The notes beneath the pieces are model-generated. The model searched no databases, was not told the origin of the DNA, and saw only the letters and a program-made list of their open reading frames with translations. Of a DNA stretch of 64,000 nt, positions 23,919-55,687 are shown in pieces. Made by a program: the position numbers and the translations under genes. Source of the stretch: Ridgeia piscesae. Lineage: Eukaryota > Annelida > Polychaeta > Sabellida > Siboglinidae. Each line of letters opens with the position of its first letter. The stretch's first letter is position 1. Location of the stretch: assembly GCA_025642075.2 (NCBI GenBank), contig JAODUO010000044.1:702501-766500 (forward strand). The letters run 5' to 3'.

Positions 23919-24595
23919 GCGTGTGTCTGTATGACAGTGTGTGTGCGTGCGTGCATATGTGTGTGTTTGTTTCTTTATGTATGTGGGTGCATGCATGCAT
24001 GTGTTTGTATGTATGTATGTATGTTTGTGTATGTTTGTGTATGGGTGTGTGTTTGTGCCAGTGTATGTGTATGTGGATGAGATAAAGTCAACACAAAATG
24101 CAATATGAAGTGAAAAGTTTAATATAATCAAATTCTGTAATTACTGTTTCCATTGTATGGATTCACGCACGCACACACGCACGCACACACGCATGCACAC
24201 AAACATACACTCACACACAAATGCCGGGCTGGTTTCTTGATGTGCATGTATAAGATATTTGACAAAATCATTGTCTTCTACAATTGTGTCAGGCCATGTT
24301 AACAACCCACTGACCACATTTAGGGACAGTTCGTATAAACTGAAACTATAATGAACAGTTGTCATATGTCCAACACAAACCCATACCCGAGGGCAAATTA
24401 TAACCTCGAGGTCGGTAAAATTCAATAAATATAATCTGTTCGATGACATTAAAATTGTCACGTTGGTTTTGATTTCTTCCAGTGAACATCAACATCACCA
24501 GCTGGATGGGCTGTGACGAGACGAACTCTAGGAAGTTCTCCAAGTCCCTCAAGGACGCCATGGAAGACATGAAGACAATTTTGTCCACGAAGTAG
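719..24595 (+). CDS. CPT1: carnitine O-palmitoyltransferase 1-like protein, 18 coding exons
   Basis: Transfers long-chain acyl groups from CoA to carnitine at the outer mitochondrial membrane, the entry step of fatty-acid oxidation (family knowledge). Exons reconstructed by GT-AG sites and phase: 719-1060, 2086-2198, 5323-5439, 7254-7330, 8253-8340, 9525-9605, 11019-11105, 13730-13845, 15372-15433, 16577-16669, 18055-18189, 19086-19192, 19867-19933, 21405-21494, 21785-21855, 22703-22955, 23603-23759, 24483-24595. They total 2169 nt, 722 aa, against about 773 in vertebrate CPT1. All phases chain and the stop is TAG. Visible motifs: LPRQPLPDL at the start of the acyltransferase domain, NWLSDYWL, VKSNYY, NRWFDKCF, the catalytic-His motif VEHS (H431), GRTET (about 554), GCDRHLLGLY, LSSSQTP (about 641) and GGGFAPV. 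CPT1 rather than CRAT, CROT or CPT2 is favoured by the N-terminal membrane region and the alignment along the whole chain. The assignment is by recognition, without a search. Confidence 0.88.
1061..2085 (+). other. CPT1 intron 1
   Basis: Phase-0 GT-AG intron, AT-rich. I see no gene or repeat array in it. Confidence 0.6.
3935..4195 (+). mobile_element. non-LTR retrotransposon 3' coding remnant, copy A
   Basis: Matches the C-terminal tail typical of endonuclease/reverse-transcriptase LINE proteins: starts GGGCGGTCATGTGAAG (a WGGHV-like motif) and continues with a basic region and then ENGEQQQ in one frame. It is frameshifted and flanked on both sides by (AT)n. The same sequence recurs at 20427-20700, which shows it is a dispersed repeat rather than part of the host gene. 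Confidence 0.6.
4940..5160 (+). repeat. diverged roughly 30-bp tandem array
   Basis: About seven imperfect units containing TATGTCTGATATTTAACATA and GACCTACA. It ends immediately before TTTCTTTAACAG, the acceptor-like boundary of the open segment at 5166. Confidence 0.7.
5440..9524 (+). other. CPT1 introns 3-5 and short exons 4-5
   Basis: Apart from exons 7254-7330 and 8253-8340 this stretch is AT-rich intron. A decayed SINE copy lies at about 7370-7620. No arrays or other genes are seen. Confidence 0.5.
7370..7620 (+). mobile_element. decayed tRNA-derived SINE body
   Basis: Weakly matches the body of the SINE at 31768-32092, sharing TGGCTAC-ACA, TGGTGGATAT and GCTTCCCAGAGAAGTTAAG. The tRNA-like head is not recognisable. 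Confidence 0.4.
9896..10374 (+). repeat. polypyrimidine (CCCTCT)n low-complexity tract
   Basis: Nearly pure C/T for about 480 bp, shifting from CCCCTCTCTC to CCCCTCCCCT motifs toward 3'. It lies in CPT1 intron 6, about 290 bp after exon 6. The open frames across it are composition artefacts. Confidence 0.9.
11150..11985 (+). mobile_element. short inverted-terminal element between direct-repeat flanks
   Basis: Bases 11336-11810 begin GGGCCGGTTTCATGAAGC and end GCTTTATGAAACTGGTCC, imperfect terminal inverted repeats of about 18 bp. The flanks 11150-11335 and 11814-11985 are diverged direct repeats sharing AGCTCTTAAATCC, TTTGCATTTTAATATCAATT, GCCATGGAAATGGTGTCC and TGGTAATGGGTATTTGC. This looks like a non-autonomous DNA element lying between the arms of a duplication. 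No transposase is present. Confidence 0.5.
13358..13436. repeat. perfect 37-bp inverted repeat, 5-nt loop
   Basis: Left arm 13358-13394 and right arm 13400-13436 are exact reverse complements, with loop TAATA. It lies in CPT1 intron 7, about 300 bp before exon 8. The RNA would form a strong hairpin. Confidence 0.95.
13846..14804 (+). repeat. 20-bp minisatellite starting at the CPT1 exon 8 donor
   Basis: About 48 copies of GTAAGGTGGCAGACCACTAC. The first base of the array is the first base of intron 8 (exon ends CTGAAG|GTAAGA) and the first unit is a slightly variant GTAAGATTGCAGACCTCTAG. Variants GTCAGG, GCCAGG and GCAAGG occur from 14226 on; one unit near 13987 lacks a base. Confidence 0.97.
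14810..15360 (+). repeat. 31-bp minisatellite ending at the CPT1 exon 9 acceptor
   Basis: About 18 copies of a unit beginning CATCTGTTAGAGCTGTGTTG and ending GTTGCCAGGAG. It follows the 20-bp array with no spacer. The last partial unit runs GAGCTGTGTTTGTTGCTTTCAG into exon 9, so each unit's TTGGTTGCCAG resembles the real acceptor. Confidence 0.96.
15865..16550 (+). repeat. 36-bp minisatellite upstream of CPT1 exon 10
   Basis: About 19 copies of a unit containing GGTAATACTGTTATGTACAT and GATGTTGTTGCTGTGA. It stops about 25 nt before the exon 10 acceptor (TTGTTGTCAG). Each unit holds GAG|GTAATA. Confidence 0.95.
16935..18030 (+). repeat. about 67-bp minisatellite filling CPT1 intron 10
   Basis: About 16 units containing ACAGTGTACAATTTGTATTG, TGATGCTGTTATTTGTTAAT and AACATTTAA. 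Early units carry CATCACATGTAACATATA and later ones AGTCACATGAATAGTAACAG. It ends about 25 nt before the exon 11 acceptor CCCTTTGCAG. Confidence 0.95.
18055..18189 (+). CDS. CPT1: CPT1-like exon 11 with catalytic histidine
   Basis: In-frame 45-codon exon (phase 0 at both ends). It contains NRWFDKCF and NVEHSVID; H431 aligns with the general-base histidine of carnitine acyltransferases (NAEHSWAD in vertebrate CPT1). The Trp after HS is replaced by Val, and the Ala-Pro at the end of the motif by Ala-Thr. The exon is preceded directly by a 67-bp minisatellite array. Confidence 0.85.
18474..19085 (+). repeat. 29-bp minisatellite abutting the CPT1 exon 12 acceptor
   Basis: About 21 copies of GTTGTTGCCAGGTGTTGAGT plus GTGATGTGT. 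The last copy runs into TTGTTTCCAG|GTGTTTGG, the real acceptor and exon 12 start, so the unit resembles the junction. Occasional GCTATG replaces GCCAGG in the earliest units. Confidence 0.95.
19500..19760 (+). other. AT-rich stretch with (AT)n in CPT1 intron 12
   Basis: The microsatellite (AT)n is at about 19702-19742; no other feature is seen. Confidence 0.7.
20427..20700 (+). mobile_element. non-LTR retrotransposon 3' coding remnant, copy B
   Basis: Same family and orientation as 3935-4195. In the best frame it reads WENCVKRDLE, a stop, VGGEWRTTAKDRRNW and LLIENVVRE, characteristic of the extreme C-terminus of such LINE proteins. The internal stop and lack of upstream RT show a 5'-truncated, dead copy inside CPT1 intron 13. 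Confidence 0.65.
20805..21440 (+). repeat. 59-bp array repeating the exon 14 acceptor and exon head
   Basis: Eleven copies at an exact 59-bp spacing (unit exon-heads at about 20815, 20874, 20933, 20992, 21051, 21110, 21169, 21228, 21287, 21346 and the real 21405). Each has TAG|GCTGACTCCATTGATCTG, ACGGTGCTCCATGCCCCCTA and TAA|GTATGTGTCT. Only the last continues into exon 14. Confidence 0.96.
21405..21494 (+). CDS. CPT1: CPT1-like exon 14, true last copy of a tandemly repeated exon head
   Basis: Thirty codons, phase 0, starting ADSIDLTVLHAPYSKG and ending GYIQ before GTGGGT. It aligns with the CPT1 segment that includes GKGIIKKCRTSPDAF. The first 37 nt (up to CCCCCTA) are repeated, with the preceding TAG, in ten upstream 59-bp units (20805-21404), but only this copy runs on into the rest of the exon. 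Confidence 0.85.
21975..22310 (+). mobile_element. decayed fragments of the TA-flanked DNA element family
   Basis: AAAAAGTGCTGCCACCTCAT and TTTATTTCTGTTTATTTTG with ATAAGTTTAAT-TGAATAG recur in the complete element at 35721-37046. A second AAAAAGTGCTGCCAC is at 22260. CPT1 intron 15. Confidence 0.5.
22400..22560 (+). repeat. short diverged CCCAACTCTGGTCAG repeats
   Basis: Six or seven imperfect units of about 20 bp (CCAACTCTGGTCA and variants) in CPT1 intron 15. Confidence 0.6.
22703..24595 (+). CDS. CPT1: CPT1-like exons 16-18: carnitine/CoA-site region and C-terminus
   Basis: Exons 22703-22955, 23603-23759 and 24483-24595. Exon 16 carries GRTETIHPI, where family members usually have GRTET-V-R-S, so the basic/polar RS pair is HP here. 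It also carries GHGCDRHLLGLY, close to the conserved family block. Exon 17 carries KLSSSQTP (STSQ in most CPT1) and GGGFAPVCDEGYGISY, both typical of the active-site floor. Exon 18 ends with a short charged tail and TAG. The intron between exons 17 and 18 holds (TG)n and (CA)n tracts. Confidence 0.83.
23835..24220 (+). repeat. (TG)n/(TATG)n and (CA)n microsatellites in CPT1 intron 17
   Basis: TG-rich with GTATGTATG runs to about 24072, then (CACACG)-like CA repeats at about 24165-24218. The open frames rich in Cys/Val or Thr/His are artefacts. Confidence 0.9.
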
Positions 24596-25838
24596 ACACA
24601 CTTGCTGTGCATCTCTTAAAGTGTCTGTACTGCCTGTTTTGCCAACATTGCAAACATGGGTAACTGTTTTAAACACTGACCATTCTCGATCTCTGGCAGA
24701 TGTGTCATATTGACTAAAATAACTTGCGCTTGCATGAAAAACGTGACAAAATATTTACACTTATATTGATCGATTAAAAAATCGGTATTGGGTATGCGTG
24801 GAATAATTTTTACTGTTTCCTTTTTTTTGACAACTCTTGGTAATGCTGGCTGTTGTATGAAACAGTTAGTGAAGTAGATCTCTAACAAATGTGTCATATT
24901 TGACAGATTAGTTAATAGCTTATGCCATTACAGTTGCATGGAAAATACAAAAGACTCATTTTCACTTTTATTGATTGATTTTTAAATCGGTACTGGGTGT
25001 GCATGTAATGATTTTTATCAGATAAAGATTTTTTTATTTTAAATGTCAGTACTCAAATGTTTAACGGTTTGGCTACGTCTTAAATATATAAATGTTGATG
25101 TTGTTTCTGGTCAACATTCTTGTATTATGGATTGATCATGTTTGTCAAATACTGGTTTTATTAAAATACTAAACATGGAATGGCAACAACTCTGGTTGTG
25201 GTGGACTATTCGTTTATGATATGCTACTAAAACAATAACCATAAAACATATTGGCTTTGTTTTCACTACAGTCGAAGTGCTTCTTGTATATCAAATCATT
25301 ATGTGTTGTTTTGGAATCGTGGCATTTATGCGGAAGTACTCATGGCTGATTTGTGGTGATGGACAATGCGTGGGTTGTAACTGTTTTGTCTCCAGTGGTG
25401 TTACTGTAGTCATGTTTAGACACCGGTGCCATGCGTGCCTGACTAATACACTAATTGTATTTCTCAGGTATGTTATTGTAAATTATTTTACAACTAGATT
25501 GTTCATTCTAATATAACTCCTGTGTCATTGAATGCTTTATGCTATTTAAAAAATGCATCTCCATTTTAGCCGTATTTTAATGCTAGCGGTTGACATATTT
25601 TAGTTTTCTTCTGCCTGACTTTGTTTTTTTACAAGTCGAGTTGGCACGAGGTCAACTGGCTGAAGGTCTAGTGGAGGCTATGACTGATGGGTCAGTGGAC
25701 CATCATGACGCACCACTGTCCTGTCAATGCAACCTGCAATGTCAACACTGCATGCACAAGCACATTGATGTGTCACTATACGTGTATTTTACACTACGCC
25801 ATTGCCTCACTTTCTTGTACATGATAGAATGCAATAAA
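24596..25838 (+). other. probable 3' UTR of the CPT1-like gene
   Basis: AT-rich sequence without a convincing coding frame. The first canonical AATAAA I find lies at 25833-25838, about 1.24 kb after the stop; ATTAAA variants occur earlier, for example near 24773. Two similar blocks, around 24670-24800 and 24870-25010, share the motifs GTGTCATATT, the run ATTGAT and AATCGGTA-TGGGT, so part of this region is a diverged tandem duplication. Open frames at 25277-25516 and 25590-25913 resemble no family. Confidence 0.4.
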
Positions 25839-25969
25839 GCTTATGCTGCCTTGCCGCAACTTCTTTGTTTCGAGTTGGTTCAGTTTTTACCCCATGAATT
25901 TTTTTATCGGTGAAATGTATTGCAAGAACTAGCAAGAATGTTTTTTTTGGTGACAGAAAAGGACATAAC

Positions 25970-26100
25970 ATTTATTTACACTCTGTGTGTATTTCATTAA
26001 GAAGTGATGTATATATGTGTATATATATATATAATTATATATATATATATATATATATAACATCACTTCTTAATGAAATACACACACAGTGTAAATAAAT
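25970..26100. repeat. 41-bp inverted repeat around an (AT)n loop
   Basis: Arms 25970-26010 and 26060-26100 are reverse complements with one mismatch (CTCTG against GTGTG context); the loop is (AT)n. About 130 bp beyond the candidate polyA signal of CPT1. Confidence 0.92.
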
Positions 26101-26824
26101 ATATAATTTTTTTATAATATATATGTGGTCAATTGGGTCTGACAGCATATTGCGGTCAACAAAATAAATAAAATGATAAAAGTTGTTTTGATGCAGGATC
26201 TTCTGTTTACTAACAATTCCCAGTGCCGTAGCAGTCAAACTGCAAACAGTGAAAGGCTTACTAAAATAATTAAACACAATTTAGCAGGCAGTGTACCTTC
26301 AATACATACTATTACAGTTAGATTAATTAATACCTAGAAACATATATACCATATACAGTATTAAGTGAGTTCTCTAGATAGTGTGACCTCGGTCGTCTCG
26401 CAATAATCCATGTAACACTTGATATTCTTGAAATAATCCTAGTAAATTACCTCTATGTTGCGGGTGAGATCTCTCGGATCAAGAGAAGAGATAGAACTGA
26501 GTGTAAACATTGACAGTCAGTGACTGGTGTGTTGGACTGCTGGGTCAGCTGTGATCATAGAGTCTTTGTTGACCTGTCTCTTGGGATGGGTGTTCAATTA
26601 GTACAACTGTTTAATGTCAACAGGCGTGAATGAACACTGTGACTTGCACATTCCGTTGCCACTAACAACAGCAAATAGTACAATGGAATGGACAACAGTA
26701 AACTTGAACCTATGTTGACCTTTATATATGTGTCATTTTGGAAAAGTTTATATCTAAGCTGAATTAAATGTTCTGCCAAATTGTGTTTAATACACCAAAA
26801 ACATTGAAATATAGTTCACAAGAA

Positions 26825-27060
26825 TACAATGACCCAGTGGCTCTGGGCTAGAGCTTTTGACTCTCGACTAACAGGACCCGGGTTTGAATCCTGTGCTGTA
26901 GAGTGAAACTTTGGGCATGTTTTTTCACTCTACATTACTCCAGTACACTCAGCTGTATGAATGAGTACCTGGCTACAGACAGTAGTGGATATTTGTATGA
27001 GCAGATCTTGATTCAGAGAACTTACGATTGTTTTCGCAACATTTAAACAACTGAATAAAT
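26825..27060 (+). mobile_element. tRNA-derived SINE, + copy
   Basis: Has a tRNA-like head: an A-box-like GGGCTAGAGC and a B-box-like GGGTTTGAATCC, followed by the family body TCACTCTACATTACTCCAGT, CACTCAGCTGTATGAATGAG and TACCTGGCTACAGACAGT. It is shorter at the 3' end than the copy at 31768-32092. Confidence 0.65.
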
Positions 27061-27849
27061 AATAAGTATTCCTGGCTTCAGAAAGTCGTCAATATATACT
27101 AGTATGTGAATGAATGATTTTAGGGCAATTGACTGGATGTAATCTTTCTTTTTTTACTACAATTAGGTCAAGGAAGACATAACAATGTAATCTATCATGT
27201 CAATGCACTGAATGTTGACCATATTAAAACTATACACAAACGTACATTTACAAACACTGTTTGGGAAGTATTATAATATTATAAGCTATAGTATAGGCCC
27301 TATATATAAGCTCCCTTCCCCAAACTTTTAATGTGTGAATTAATCTGTCTTATAAAAAATACTTTCCAGATAAACATAGAATAAGCAAAACAAATTAATA
27401 AAATAATATTTGAGTATATACATAGATGTGCAACGAATGTAATATTTTAGAAAAAATATACATTATTAATAAATATCAATGTATCAACGCTCCTATATGT
27501 AAGTATTTATTAATTTTACAAATTACAACCACTCGTATTATTATAACAATTCTGATTACCAGGTCACAATGTGTCTAGCTTTCTTGTCATCACCTACGAA
27601 ATTATAAAATTAATACATGATATAAAAAAATTATAATAAAAAGTACGTATTGCAAAAATATTGCATGTTATTAGAACAAAATAAAAATACTGCATGACTA
27701 CGTCAGGGAATTTGAAATATCTGTTAACAAGATCATTGTACTGTGAAAACATGAATTTAACGCATCCTGGGTATGACTGACATGACAACAACAACCGATA
27801 ACACGTTTACTTGTTTACTGGGCTATTTGGAACGAGTGACCCCTCAGAT

Positions 27850-27855
27850 CACGTG
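27850..27855 (+). promoter_or_regulatory. candidate E-box upstream of MTHFD1
   Basis: CACGTG within ATCACGTGACC, about 80 bp upstream of the MTHFD1 ATG. This is the canonical site of bHLH-zip factors (Myc/Max, USF, TFE families), and folate one-carbon genes are known Myc-responsive genes in vertebrates. A single hexamer can occur by chance; binding is inferred only. Confidence 0.35.
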
Positions 27856-27933
27856 ACCTACTAGCGAAATTGGAGCGTTGATTGCAAGCGTGTTGGATTG
27901 GCGACAGTGGAGTGTTGACTGATTTCTGCAGGG

Positions 27934-53616
<25,683 letters not shown>

Positions 53617-54332
53617 TGCTTACACTTAAAGAAGCTAACAGCTGACAGGGTGGTACAACTTAGTTCCCATCAACCAGAAGGAAAGGGATCTGGGATAGAA
53701 CATGGTTGTGCCGGCTAGGGTACGGAAGAGCAGTTTGTGGAGCAGTAGACAAACTTCTATCAGGTTGTTGACTAATGACAACGTTTGTAGTTGAAGTAAT
53801 AAACAAAGTATTATGTACAGCGACAGCCATTTATATGGAATTTTGACGAAGCAAATGACTAAATTCCATTCGGATATCTGAATTATGTACAAACTGATGG
53901 TCAGATGACAATCTCTGTATCTGTGGTCAGGCATCGGGGACTGAAACAAATCAAACAGATGATAAACAATTCCTTTGATGTTTGTATTAACTACGTCGAT
54001 GTTATATCGGGGCTAATATGCTGGTGTGTAATTCTGATTAAAATGGCAGGTCAACTTGTCTGAGTCAGTCGTCTGTGTAGTTACACTCCCTTGCAAAAAC
54101 GGGCATGTAGGGCACCCTGGACCGTTCAGGAGTGGACTGACCTTAACGTCCAAAGGCTACTGAGACTAGCACTAGGTCACCTCCTCTGCAGAACAGTCGC
54201 TGTGACTGCATCCATTGTGTCTCCGTACAACCTGACAGGTGTTGGGATGAATGAGGGAGGGAGGAAGTGAGTGAGAGAAGGAGGGAGGGAGGGAGGAAGT
54301 GAGTGACAATTTGTTAAACCTTGTTAAACATA
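53617..54332 (+). other. MTHFD1 3' UTR and downstream spacer
   Basis: The 3' UTR probably ends after the AATAAA at 53798. From 54050 on there is unidentified sequence and a short GAGGGAGGGAGGAAG-type purine repeat (54248-54305). Confidence 0.45.
53798..53803 (+). promoter_or_regulatory. candidate polyadenylation signal of MTHFD1
   Basis: AATAAA about 180 nt after the MTHFD1 stop at 53614-53616; the first canonical hexamer downstream. Confidence 0.5.
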
Positions 54333-54975
54333 ATGAATAGGCTACAGAAGACAATCGAAGACAACCAGCCAAGAGGGCCAGCTGGATTCATAAATGGATA
54401 CTGAACGACATCCACGTCATAAACCAACTGAAGGAGAAGTGCAGAGAATATAATATCCCACTCTGCAATCACCAACTATGAAAAAGCCTTCGACTCGGTA
54501 TTAACTCAAGCAGTACTGACCTCACTTCAAGAACAGGGCCTAGAAGATGTGTACATCGAACTCCTGAAGGAAATCTACACCAACAGCTCGGTGACAGTCC
54601 ACCTACACAAAGAAAGCAACAAGATCAACATCAGGAGAGGAGTACGACAGGGAGATAGCATATCGCCCAAGCTGTTCACGGCAGCACTCAAAAGCATATT
54701 CCGACGACTGACTTGGGAAACGAGAGGCTTGAATATTTTTGTCATCTTCGCTTCGCCGACGACCTACTCATATACACTAATACACGAGCTACAACAAATG
54801 CTACAGGAATTAGCTGATGAAAGTGCAAATCAGGACCTGAAGGTGAACAAGTCAAAGACAAAGGTGATGATGGAAAACGACACACAAATATATGTCAACA
54901 ACACTCGGATCGAGAACGTTGAAAGCTATATCTACCTGGGATAGAGATACAGCACCAGAGACAAAAACTAAGATA
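54333..54975 (+). mobile_element. broken reverse transcriptase gene of a non-LTR retrotransposon
   Basis: In successive frames it shows KCREYNIPLC, NYEKAFDSV (catalytic motif A), NIRRGVRQGDSISPKLF (motif B region), then, after a frameshift, HLRFADDLLIYT with the FADD catalytic box, and finally VNKSKTKVM and ESYIYLG. This is the RTE-like/endonuclease-RT type common in animals. At least three frame breaks show it is dead, and it is cut off at 54989 by the (ACCG)n tract. Confidence 0.85.
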
Positions 54976-54988
54976 AGCAGATTCAAAG

Positions 54989-55190
54989 ACCGACCGACCG
55001 ACCGACCGACCGACCGACCGACCGACCGACCGACCGACCGACCGACCGACCGACCGACCGACCGACCGACCGACCGACCGACCGACCGACCGACCGACCG
55101 ACCGACCGACCGACCGACCGACCGACCGACCGACCGACCGACCGACCGACCGACCGACCGACCGACCGACCGACCGACCGACCGACCGAG
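54989..55190 (+). repeat. (ACCG)n tetranucleotide microsatellite
   Basis: About 49 copies of GACC, uninterrupted until the final GAGACC. All six frames are open; no protein is implied. Confidence 0.97.
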
Positions 55191-55199
55191 ACCGACCTG

Positions 55200-55687
55200 T
55201 GATAATACATTCATGAAGGCAATGTTGTTCTTTTCGAGAACACGATGCTAGTGACACGTAACATTGATCAGGTACAGCAAAGAAATTAGTGTTTAGACTC
55301 GAGATATGACTTGGTGACGTGTTATAAACTGTTCATAGTCTGGAGTGTTCTGCTTTAGCACATAGTCAAGCTATATAACTAGGTGAAACATTAACATTGT
55401 TATCAATGCACATACCTTGCAATAGCTTTAATAAACTTGGTCCTCAGGGTAACACTTAAATACCGATTGTTGTAAACACTGTTGGAGACACTGTGTTTGC
55501 TGAATATTTTAAACCGTGTGAGAGGACGGTTAATTGCATATACTATCTGATAACATTTGACACTTTCTGGCTGCGGTGTTAATCAGTGATATGAAGTAAG
55601 TCAATTATCGTGCATTTTAAAGAAGTGCACTTAAACAAGTGATACTTTGTATGTTAGAGAGGGACATGGTAGCGGGGAGGGAATTCG
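55200..55687. other. unassigned spacer
   Basis: No gene, array or recognisable repeat seen. Confidence 0.4.

Larger units (their letters stand above)
25839..27827. other. intergenic region between the two genes
   Basis: Holds the hairpin at 25970-26100 and a SINE at 26825-27060, described separately. The remainder is AT-rich with nothing recognisable. Confidence 0.5.

Noticed and set aside
25277..25913. Small genes in the CPT1 3' region (79- and 107-residue frames)
   Set aside because: No family resemblance, no clear start context, and located in the probable 3' UTR.
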